NCBI GenBank assembly: GCA_005502915.1
Contig: SCMT01000002.1
Location: forward strand, 186,001 to 250,000
Origin: Lysobacteraceae bacterium 2PB
GTDB lineage: Bacteria; Pseudomonadota; Gammaproteobacteria; Xanthomonadales; Xanthomonadaceae
Direction of reading: 5' to 3'
Length of the DNA stretch: 64,000 bases
Positions 32,130 through 38,755 of this stretch are shown here, one piece after another (positions within the stretch are counted from its first letter, which is position 1; each line of letters begins with the position of its first letter). The notes under the pieces are model-generated. The model was given only the letters and a program-made list of their open reading frames with translations. It searched no databases and was not told the origin of the DNA. A program made the translations under genes and the position numbers.

Positions 32130-32558
32130 GTGATCGCCGTTCCAGGGCGCGGAATGGCGCTGGGTTTCGCGCTGCTGGCGTTGCAGGCGCAGGCCTCTGT
32201 TCCGCTCCATCCGCGCGCGGAAACTGTCGGGGACGAAGTGCGCGCCGCGCCGTCGAATCGCGGCGCCATCGTCGAGATCACCAGTCCTGACGGCATCGGT
32301 CGCATGATCGTGCCGTCCCCGGCGCGCGCGACCTGGCCGTCGCCGCTGCGCCTGCGCCTGCGCCTGCGTTACGCGCCGGGCCGTCCTTTCCGCACGCTGG
32401 AGGGCCTCGACCTGTCCGTCGACGGCACGGTGGTGGCGACGCGCGACGCGATGCGCGTCGAGGCCGGACGCGCCTGGCTGGAGGTGGTGCTGCCGGCGGA
32501 TGTCGCGACACCAGGCAAGCCGCTGCACGTGCAGTGGGTGGATGCCTATCGTCGTTGA
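32130..32558 (+). CDS. Exported hypothetical protein
   Basis: Protein of 142 aa starting at GTG with a Shine-Dalgarno GGAG six nt upstream (32120-32123). A short hydrophobic leader (MALGFALLALQAQAS) looks like a signal peptide; an internal ATG at 32154 would also serve. The remainder (IVEITSPDGIGRMIVPSP, LDLSVDGTVVATRD, WLEVVLPADV) looks like an all-beta domain. It probably forms a two-gene unit with the lipoprotein just upstream. Family not recognised. Confidence 0.65.
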   Translation: MIAVPGRGMALGFALLALQAQASVPLHPRAETVGDEVRAAPSNRGAIVEITSPDGIGRMIVPSPARATWPSPLRLRLRLRYAPGRPFRTLEGLDLSVDGTVVATRDAMRVEAGRAWLEVVLPADVATPGKPLHVQWVDAYRR

Positions 32559-32594
32559 CGGCAATTTCATCGACCTGCGCTGCAGCATCACGCA

Positions 32595-32687
32595 GAAGCG
32601 GAGTTTGCTCCGCTTCGCTGTTGTAGAGCGGAGCTTGCTCCGCTCATGCGTTCACGGGAAAAGCGAGCGGAGCAAGCTCCGCTCTAC
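32595..32687. repeat. GTAG-type REP palindromes (inverted doublet plus degenerate copy)
   Basis: Two 23-nt elements at 32623-32645 and 32665-32687 are perfect reverse complements of each other; each is itself palindromic (core AGCGGAGCTTGCTCCGCT) and carries GTAG at its outer 5' end. A degenerate third core (AGCGGAGTTTGCTCCGCT) lies at about 32596-32615. This matches the layout of GTAG-type REP elements (SMAG in Stenotrophomonas), which are mobilised by RAYT transposases. No RAYT gene is in the window. Confidence 0.85.
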
Positions 32688-32704
32688 AGGTGGCGCTCAG
32701 GGGT

Positions 32705-34879
32705 TCACTTGCGTGCGGCGACGCCCAGCTCCTCCAGCAGCGCGTCGGCCTTCTCGACATCGCGCAGCAGCCACAGCATGTAGCCGATGTCGACGCTGAC
32801 GTTGCGCGACACCGCCGGGTTGAAGCCGAAGTCGCCGGCGACGTTCTCCCACACGCGATCGAAGTTCAGGCCGACCAGCCGGCCGTGGCCGTCGATCACC
32901 GGGCTGCCGGAATTCCCGCCGCTGGTGTCGCCATCGGCGAGGAAGTTCACGCGACGCGTCGGCTGCGTGGCAGCTGCGGCGCGCACGTTCGCCGGCACGT
33001 CGAACGGTTCCTTGCCGGTGTGCTTCTCCAGCACGCCGGCGAGCGTGGTGAACGGCGTGTAGACCAGGCCGTCGCGCGGCGCGTAGCCCTGCACGTGGGC
33101 GAAGCTGATGCGCAGCGTGCCGTTGGCGTCGGGCGCGATCGGCTTGCCGACGTGCGCGGCGACGGCGCGACGCCAGGCCGGACGGTGCAGCGCGGCGCGG
33201 GCGTTCCAGTCGCGCTCGCGGTCGCGCAGCGCGCGCAGCTCGCGGTTCCAGGCGATGCCGAGGTCGAGCAGCGGGTCCTTGCGCGCCGACAGCGCGTCGA
33301 GCCCTTCGCCCAGCATCGCGTCCTGCGCGGCGGCGTCGAGCACGGACGTGCCTGCATACAGCGCGGCGATGGCCTCGTCGATCTGCGCCGGGGTCTTGCC
33401 GGCGAAGCGCGCGTCGATCGCGGCGATGCGCTGGTCCTGCGGCAGCGCGAGCGCACGGCGCACCAGCGCTGCGAACACGCGGCGGTCGGCGTCGGCGGAA
33501 TAATTGGCCTGCTCGCGACGCAGGCGGTCGCGCAGCCGCGACTGCTCGGCGGCGGTCCAGCCCGATGCGCGGGCCTCGTCGGGCTTGCCCCGTTCGACGG
33601 CGTTGTGCGCCAGCGTCGCGGCGTAGTACAGCGCCTTCGGCAGCGGCGGGATGCCGCCGGCCACGCTGTCGTTGCCCATGGGGATCAGGTTCAGCAGGAA
33701 GTCGCGCTCCCAGCTGCGCTCGCGTTCGGCCAGCACCTCGCGCAGCGCGTCGCGCGCGGCCACGGCGTCGGCATGCGCAGGCTGCTTCCCGGCCCAGGCG
33801 GCGACGGCATCATCGGCCGCACGCTGCTTGTCGACCATGCGCCCGCGATCGAGCCCGGCGATCTGGCCCTGCGCGTTCTTGTAGCGGTTGTGGATGCCCT
33901 TGAGGTTCGCGGCCAACGCGATTCGCGCCTGCGCGTCGGCCTCGCTGGCCTTTTCCAGGATCGCGATCCACTCGCCGAACAGGTCCTCGCGACGCACGAA
34001 GAAGCGCTCGCGACGTTCGCGCATTTCCTCGGCGACCAGCGAGCGCCAGGTGATGCCGGGATAGCCCAGCACCATCACGAACTCGCCTTCCTTCACGCCA
34101 TTGTTCGAGATCGGGAAGAAGAACTCCGGCGCGAAGGGCTTGTTGCCTTCGGCGAAGTCCGCCGGACGACCATCGCTGCCGACCCAGGCGCGTGCGATGG
34201 CGAAATCGCCGGTATGGCGCGGCCACGACCAGTTGTCGATCTCGCCGCCGTATTCGCCGATCGCGCGGGGTGGTGCGTAGACCAGGCGGATGTCGCGCAG
34301 TTCGATCGATTCGATCAGCGTGTAGGTCACGCCGTCGTCGAAGGCCGAGACCTTGCACTTGGTGTCGGCCTGCTTGCGGCACTCGGCGACGATGGCCTTC
34401 TGCGCCTCGTCGATGGCTTTCAGGCGCTGCTGCGGCGTGGCGCCGGCGGGCACGGCGGCGAGCAGGCGCGCGGTGACGTCGGTGAAGCGTTTCGGGATCT
34501 CGACGCGGGTGGTCTTGCCGGGCAGTTCCTCGGCCGGCGTGCGGGCGAGGAAGCCGTTGGTGATGAGATCGCGCTGCGGCGAGCTGTGCTCCTGCACCAG
34601 GTTGAACAGGCAGTGGTGGTTGGTGACGATCAGGCCGGTGTTCGAGACGAAGGCGCCGGAGCAGCCGGCGATGTTCACCGTGCCGGTGAGCAGGCCGGTG
34701 CCGCGCTCGCCGTCCCAGAGCGCGGACGGCGGCAGCTTCAGGCCCTGCTGCTTGAGCCAGCGGGCGTCGATGTCGAGGACCTGCTGCGGCGTCCACTTGC
34801 CGTCGAGGGCATGGACGGGGAGGGCGGGCAGGGCGAGGCAGGCGGCGGCGAGCGCGCAGGCGAGGGAGGTCTTGGTCAT
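32705..34879 (-). CDS. S46-family dipeptidyl-peptidase, DPP11-type
   Basis: Protein of 724 aa with a signal peptide (ACALAAACLALPALPVHA). S46 peptidases remove dipeptides from oligopeptides in the periplasm. The chymotrypsin-like triad is visible: His in VTNHHC (residues 88-89), Asp225 in RHTGDF and Ser657 in GGNSGSPV. The residue governing P1 specificity, 18 after the Ser, is Arg675 (LNFDRVWE). From what is known of the family, Gly here gives DPP7-type preference for hydrophobic P1, and Arg gives DPP11-type preference for Asp/Glu. The enzyme is therefore predicted to be DPP11-like. ATG 34879 is set by the signal peptide. Confidence 0.93.
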   Translation of the reverse strand: MTKTSLACALAAACLALPALPVHALDGKWTPQQVLDIDARWLKQQGLKLPPSALWDGERGTGLLTGTVNIAGCSGAFVSNTGLIVTNHHCLFNLVQEHSSPQRDLITNGFLARTPAEELPGKTTRVEIPKRFTDVTARLLAAVPAGATPQQRLKAIDEAQKAIVAECRKQADTKCKVSAFDDGVTYTLIESIELRDIRLVYAPPRAIGEYGGEIDNWSWPRHTGDFAIARAWVGSDGRPADFAEGNKPFAPEFFFPISNNGVKEGEFVMVLGYPGITWRSLVAEEMRERRERFFVRREDLFGEWIAILEKASEADAQARIALAANLKGIHNRYKNAQGQIAGLDRGRMVDKQRAADDAVAAWAGKQPAHADAVAARDALREVLAERERSWERDFLLNLIPMGNDSVAGGIPPLPKALYYAATLAHNAVERGKPDEARASGWTAAEQSRLRDRLRREQANYSADADRRVFAALVRRALALPQDQRIAAIDARFAGKTPAQIDEAIAALYAGTSVLDAAAQDAMLGEGLDALSARKDPLLDLGIAWNRELRALRDRERDWNARAALHRPAWRRAVAAHVGKPIAPDANGTLRISFAHVQGYAPRDGLVYTPFTTLAGVLEKHTGKEPFDVPANVRAAAATQPTRRVNFLADGDTSGGNSGSPVIDGHGRLVGLNFDRVWENVAGDFGFNPAVSRNVSVDIGYMLWLLRDVEKADALLEELGVAARK

Positions 34880-35044
34880 GGCGGAAGTGTAGTGGCAGCC
34901 CGCGCGCACCCGCCATGCAGGCGTTGTCGCCCGGGCCGGACGATGCGCCGACGAACGGTCGCCGGGGCCTGTCCGGGCCTGCGGTATTCCCGCGTTGGGA
35001 GCACGTACAAGGACCGTGCGCGCTCTTCGCGAGATCCGCATCCG

Positions 35045-35068
35045 GCGATCGATCCAGCGATCGATCCG
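35045..35068. repeat. Tandem 12-mer GCGATCGATCC(A/G)
   Basis: Two head-to-tail copies of GCGATCGATCC differing only at the last base occupy 35045-35068, in the leader upstream of the sigma-54-type activator gene. A regulatory role is possible but nothing proves it. Confidence 0.5.
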
Positions 35069-35150
35069 GCGGGATTCCGAAACGCACGGAGGTCAACGCG
35101 CCGGATCGCCTGGGGAGCGGCCGGTGACCACCGCCGACGAGAGGCCTGCC

Positions 35151-36530
35151 ATGGAATCCGTGCCCTGGACCGTACTGCCCCTGGCCGGCGCCACCGCAGC
35201 CGCCGAGCGTGCGGTCGCCGTGCTGGCACGCTGCGCGGGTATCGCAACGGTCCGCGCAGGCGACATGGACGACGCGCTCGCACGCGGGCATGGCATCGTG
35301 GTCGTCGCCCCCGCCGATGCCTGCGCCGCGTCCGACAGTGCCGAAGGCGACGCGGTGCTGGCCTTCCTCGATGCGGTGCGGCAATCCCGGCACGCACCGC
35401 CCGTGCTTGTGGTGTGCGACGCCCGCGGCGAACACGGCATGGCCCGCTGGCTGGCCGCAGGCGCATCCGACTGCATCGCCCTGGCCGCACCCGATGCGGA
35501 ATGGCGCGTGCGACTGGCGGGGCTGTCGCCGCCGCGCGAATCCTCCGGCGAGACGCCGCAGGTGCGCGGCTTCCTGCATGCCAGCGCCGCCAGCGCCGCG
35601 ATCGCGGCGCGGCTGCCGACCCTGGCCGCCTGCGGCGCGAACGTGCTGATCGTCGGCGAGACCGGCACCGGCAAGGAGGTCTGCGCCCAGGCGGTGCATT
35701 ACCTGTCGGCGCGCGCCGCGCGGCCGATGGTCGCGGTGAACTGCGGTGCGATCCCCGCCGAACTCGTCGAAGCCGAATTGTTCGGACACGTGAAGGGCGC
35801 GTACACCACTGCGCACGCCTCGCGCAGCGGGCTGGTGCAGGAAGCCGAGGGCGGCACGCTGTTCCTCGATGACGTGGACTGCCTGCCCCTGCAGGCGCAG
35901 GCCAAGCTGCTGCGCTTCCTGCAGGAGCACGAATACCGGCCGCTCGGCTCGAACGCGGTCCGGCGCGCCGACGTGCGCGTGGTCGCGGCCAGCAACTGCG
36001 ACCTGTATGCGCTCTCGCGCCAGGACCGCTTCCGCCAGGACCTGTACTTCCGCCTGAACGTGCTCAACATCGCGTTGCCGCCGCTGCGCGACCGGCGCGA
36101 GGATCTGCCGGTGCTGGCCCTGCATTTCGCGCGCAGCTTCGCCCGCGAGTTCGACCGCCCGGCGCGCACGCTCAGCTCGGCGGCGCTGGCGAAGCTGGCG
36201 CAGCACGACTGGCCCGGCAACGTGCGCGAACTGCAGCACGTGATCGAACGCGCGGTGGTGCTCGCAAGCGGTGCCCTGCTCGGCGCGGCCGACATCGACA
36301 TCGACCTGGCTGCGCCCAGCCGCGACGACGGACTCCAGGTCTCGTTCCGCGACGCGAAGAAGCGCGTGGTGGACGCTTTCGAGCGGGATTACATCGAGCG
36401 CCTGCTCGAAGCGCATGCGGGCAACATCACCAACGCCGCGCGGGTCGCGAAGAAGGATCGTCGCGCGCTGTTCGAGCTGATCCGCAAGCACCACATCGAA
36501 CCCAAGCGCTTCCGCACGCTCGACGCCTGA
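35151..36530 (+). CDS. Sigma-54-dependent transcriptional activator with degenerate receiver domain
   Basis: Protein of 459 aa. Residues about 1-130 have the shape of a receiver domain: a beta strand GIVVVAP and the alpha4-beta5 pattern PPVLVVCDARGEHGMARWLAAG (in part). Both the phospho-acceptor Asp and the conserved Lys are missing. The AAA+ domain (about 140-375) has Walker A GETGTGKE (169-176), a sigma-54 contact loop GAYTTA (216-221) in place of GAFTGA, and Walker B LFLDD (237-241) with Asp instead of the usual Glu. A Fis-type HTH (about 420-455: GNITNAARVAKKDRRALFELIRK) ends the protein. ATG 35151 is assumed; GTG 35124 with GGGGAG ahead of it is an alternative. It precedes the CIS operon and probably controls it. 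Confidence 0.9.
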   Translation: MESVPWTVLPLAGATAAAERAVAVLARCAGIATVRAGDMDDALARGHGIVVVAPADACAASDSAEGDAVLAFLDAVRQSRHAPPVLVVCDARGEHGMARWLAAGASDCIALAAPDAEWRVRLAGLSPPRESSGETPQVRGFLHASAASAAIAARLPTLAACGANVLIVGETGTGKEVCAQAVHYLSARAARPMVAVNCGAIPAELVEAELFGHVKGAYTTAHASRSGLVQEAEGGTLFLDDVDCLPLQAQAKLLRFLQEHEYRPLGSNAVRRADVRVVAASNCDLYALSRQDRFRQDLYFRLNVLNIALPPLRDRREDLPVLALHFARSFAREFDRPARTLSSAALAKLAQHDWPGNVRELQHVIERAVVLASGALLGAADIDIDLAAPSRDDGLQVSFRDAKKRVVDAFERDYIERLLEAHAGNITNAARVAKKDRRALFELIRKHHIEPKRFRTLDA

Positions 36531-36718
36531 CCACGCTTCAGGCTTCGCAGCCTCAAAGGCCTGCCGCGGATCAGCGCGGATGACGCGGATCAAACCGCGA
36601 CGAATGGCATGCGCGTTCGCCACGAGCGATGCGGATCAGCGCTCGATCCATCTCTTTCCTTCTTCCAATCCGCGTACTCCGCGCCGATCCGCGGCATGCG
36701 CATGAGCAGGAAACGGCA
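36531..36718. other. Non-coding stretch between activator gene and palindrome, with inverted repeat
   Basis: I see no gene here. It contains an imperfect inverted repeat of 31 nt with arms at 36564-36594 and 36664-36694 (25 of 31 positions match), each rich in CGCGGAT units (for example CCGCGGATCAGCGCGGAT). The CCGCGGAT-type unit resembles a common dispersed intergenic sequence. Folding of the arms would make a large stem that could end transcription of the activator gene, but there is no T-tract. Confidence 0.6.
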
Positions 36719-36728
36719 TGGACAAAAA

Positions 36729-36746
36729 CATCCTGCGGGCAGGATG
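36729..36746. promoter_or_regulatory. 18-bp palindrome, candidate enhancer site for the activator
   Basis: CATCCTGCGGGCAGGATG has 8-bp perfect half-sites around a 2-nt centre and is flanked by A-runs (AAAAA on the left, AAAA on the right). A further half-site-like copy AAAACATCCC follows at 36747-36756. The centre lies about 110 nt upstream of the expected start point of the sigma-54 promoter at 36819-36835, the usual position for an upstream activator sequence. Read on the minus strand it also resembles a terminator, but no minus-strand gene ends there. Confidence 0.6.
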
Positions 36747-36818
36747 AAAACATCCCGATGCGCGTCGTTCCGTGGCGCGTGCGCATCGAAGAATCAAGCG
36801 CTTGCGGCGGGCCTGGCC

Positions 36819-36835
36819 TTGGCATGCGGCTTGCA
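36819..36835 (+). promoter_or_regulatory. Sigma-54 (-24/-12) promoter of the CIS operon
   Basis: TTGGCATGCGGCTTGCA matches the sigma-54 consensus YTGGCACGRNNNTTGCW at all but two positions, with the invariant GG (36821-36822) and GC (36833-36834) separated by exactly 10 nt. Expected start point is near 36846, 18 nt before the first operon gene (ATG 36864). The neighbouring upstream gene encodes a sigma-54-type activator. Confidence 0.8.
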
Positions 36836-36863
36836 ATGCATCAGGCATCGCAGAGCGGCCGCT

Positions 36864-37142
36864 ATGGACAAGAACTCCGGGTCTCGGGCGAACGAACGGG
36901 AAGTCGTGGCATACCTGCTGGCGAATCCCCACGCCTGCGATACCGCCGACGGCATCCGCCGCTGGTGGCTGGATGGACAAGAGGATGTGTCGATGGAGGC
37001 GTTGTTGCGCACGCTGGAGCGGATGACCCAGGCAGGGCTGATCGAGACGATCGCCGCCGCCGACGGCCGTCGCCGGTATCGCCGGACCGGCAGCGACGCC
37101 GACTTCGCGGCGTGGCTCGCGGCGCAGGCACGGGCTGACTGA
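36864..37142 (+). CDS. Small winged-helix-like protein, first gene of the CIS operon
   Basis: Protein of 92 aa. The pattern EREVVAYLLANPHACDTADGIRRWW, then SMEALLRTLERMTQAGLIETI and RRRYRRTG (first two read in part), is that of a winged helix: three helices then a basic beta wing. It could bind DNA, or act as an adaptor, as some CIS-associated small winged-helix proteins are suspected to do. It is the first gene after the sigma-54 promoter; the Pvc16-like gene begins 4 nt after its stop. Function is unproven. Confidence 0.65.
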   Translation: MDKNSGSRANEREVVAYLLANPHACDTADGIRRWWLDGQEDVSMEALLRTLERMTQAGLIETIAAADGRRRYRRTGSDADFAAWLAAQARAD

Positions 37143-37146
37143 GCCC

Positions 37147-37737
37147 ATGGCCAACCATCGCGCCATCGCCGCCACCAGCACCGCACTCGCGGGCCTGCTC
37201 CGCGACCGCTATCCGCGCGACGAGTTCGGCCAGGGCCTGGACATCAGCCTCTACCAGACCCGCGATTTCGAATCGCCGATGCAGGACGGCTTCTCGATCT
37301 ACCTGTATCGCGTCGCGATCAACGGCGCGGTGCGCAACCTCACCCTCCGCCGCTCGCCCGACGGCCGGCGCTTCCGGCCGTCGCTGCCGCTGGACCTGCA
37401 CTACATGATCACGCCCTGGGCACAGGACGTGGAGCGCCAGCACCGCATGCTCGGCTGGATGATGCGGCTGATGGAGGACACCAGCGTGCTCGGCGCCGGC
37501 CACCTCAACCACTACATGCCGGAGACCGACACCTTCGCGCCGCACGAGGGCATCGAACTGGTCTGCGACCCGCTGTCGCTCAACGACTACCTCACGCTCT
37601 GGGACCGCCTGCGTCCGCGCCTGCCCGCCTCGGCGACCTACACGCTGCGCATGGTGCTGATCGATTCCGACCTGCACATCGAGGATGGCGCGGCCGTGCA
37701 GACCCGGCGTTTCGACCTGCAGGGAGCCGGCGCATGA
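37147..37737 (+). CDS. CIS tail-terminator-like protein, DUF4255/Pvc16 family
   Basis: Protein of 196 aa with features of the Pvc16_N/DUF4255 family, which caps the sheath-tube end distal to the baseplate in Afp/PVC particles (Afp16 role). Family-like features are an early ALAGLLRDRYP, the short beta segments FSIYLYRVAINGAVRNLTLR (in part) and PSLPLDLHYMITPWA, where LDLHYMITP is the most characteristic block. It stands at the head of the structural genes, as in several non-Afp CIS loci. Its stop overlaps the next ATG. Confidence 0.8.
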   Translation: MANHRAIAATSTALAGLLRDRYPRDEFGQGLDISLYQTRDFESPMQDGFSIYLYRVAINGAVRNLTLRRSPDGRRFRPSLPLDLHYMITPWAQDVERQHRMLGWMMRLMEDTSVLGAGHLNHYMPETDTFAPHEGIELVCDPLSLNDYLTLWDRLRPRLPASATYTLRMVLIDSDLHIEDGAAVQTRRFDLQGAGA

Positions 37738-38669
37738 GCACGGCCCTGCGCGACACCGTGCAGCGCAACGTCGCGCTCGGCCTGCGCTTCTGGGACATGG
37801 CCGCGGCGACCTCGCTGGTCGACGGCCTGGTGGTCGAGGTGTTTCCGAAAGCCAACCCGCATGCGCGCCGCCACGCGCTGCCGAATCCGAGCGGCATCTA
37901 CGTCGCGCACGCCCTGGCCGGACTGCGCGCGTTCGAATGCCGCGAGACGACGGACGACGAGCCGGTCGACGCACCCTGGCGCGACGCGCACGCCGGTTCG
38001 CCGTCGCTCGCGGCCACCTACCGCATCGAGGTCCGCGATCCGCGCGGACGCTACCTGCCCATCGCCTTCGATGCCGACCTGCCGACGCGCGGCCTGCTGT
38101 CGTGGCTGGCGCCCTGGCTGTCGCCGCCGCAGCCCATCGCGCTGCCCGGTGGATCGCCCGCGTCGCCGCAGGTGCTGCTCGACCGCATCCCGCTGTTTTC
38201 CGCGCCGTCGCGACCGACGCCCGAGCCGCTCGCGGTGGTCCGCGCGCAGATGCGCGAGGCCGGCAGCGGCCGCATCGCGGCCTGGGCGCTGCTCGGCGTC
38301 GAGATCGATGGCGATCTCGTCGGCCTCGGCCTCGCCGATCGCGAGGGCCGCGTCGCGGTGCACTTCCCCTATCCGGAACCGCCGCGCACGCCGCTGTCCT
38401 CGCCGCCGGAAGCGCGCAGCGATTTCCGCTGGACCGTCGGACTCACCGCGTACGTCGCGGCGTCGTCGCCGCCGCCGGCCGTGTCCGACATCCCCGCCAT
38501 TCCCGATCTCGCCGACGTGCTCGCGCAGCTGGCATCGCCGCGCGCCATCGTCGATGGCCTCGTTTCGCCCGTGTCGCCGCGCCGGCTCGAGTACCGCATG
38601 CCGATGACGGCGAGGACGGAAGGGCAGCCGGAGGCCGACGCCTCCTGGCTGCTGGTGTCACCCGCATGA
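37734..38669 (+). CDS. CIS-locus protein of unknown function
   Basis: Protein of 311 aa, start overlapping the Pvc16-like stop (ATGA). The N-terminal part (VALGLRFWDMAAATSLVDGLVVEVFP, in part) and the later YRIEVRDPRGRYLPIAFDAD read as beta-sandwich segments similar to carboxypeptidase-regulatory-like domains; Pro-rich stretches follow. No enzyme motif or signal peptide is seen. Position between the terminator-like gene and the sheath gene suggests a structural or assembly role. I do not recognise a named family. Confidence 0.7.
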   Translation: MSTALRDTVQRNVALGLRFWDMAAATSLVDGLVVEVFPKANPHARRHALPNPSGIYVAHALAGLRAFECRETTDDEPVDAPWRDAHAGSPSLAATYRIEVRDPRGRYLPIAFDADLPTRGLLSWLAPWLSPPQPIALPGGSPASPQVLLDRIPLFSAPSRPTPEPLAVVRAQMREAGSGRIAAWALLGVEIDGDLVGLGLADREGRVAVHFPYPEPPRTPLSSPPEARSDFRWTVGLTAYVAASSPPPAVSDIPAIPDLADVLAQLASPRAIVDGLVSPVSPRRLEYRMPMTARTEGQPEADASWLLVSPA

Positions 38670-38755
38670 ACCGCATCGCGACGGCGAGGCCCGCCTCCGC
38701 CGTCGCGACGCTACAGCCGCCGGTTTCCCATCGTGTCAAGGCAAGGAGAACAGTC

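Noticed and set aside
36605-36620. Second possible sigma-54 site (TGGCATGCGCGTTCGC)
   Set aside because: The GG-to-GC spacing is wrong; after 10 nt the sequence is CG, not GC.
36729-36750. Palindrome read as a minus-strand terminator
   Set aside because: It has T residues after the stem on the minus strand, but no minus-strand gene lies upstream of it, so an activator site is the better explanation.
38666-38755. N-terminal extension of sheath 1 from ATG 38666
   Set aside because: The added 30 residues are Arg/Ala-rich, while ATG 38756 has AAGGAG upstream and a standard sheath N-terminus.
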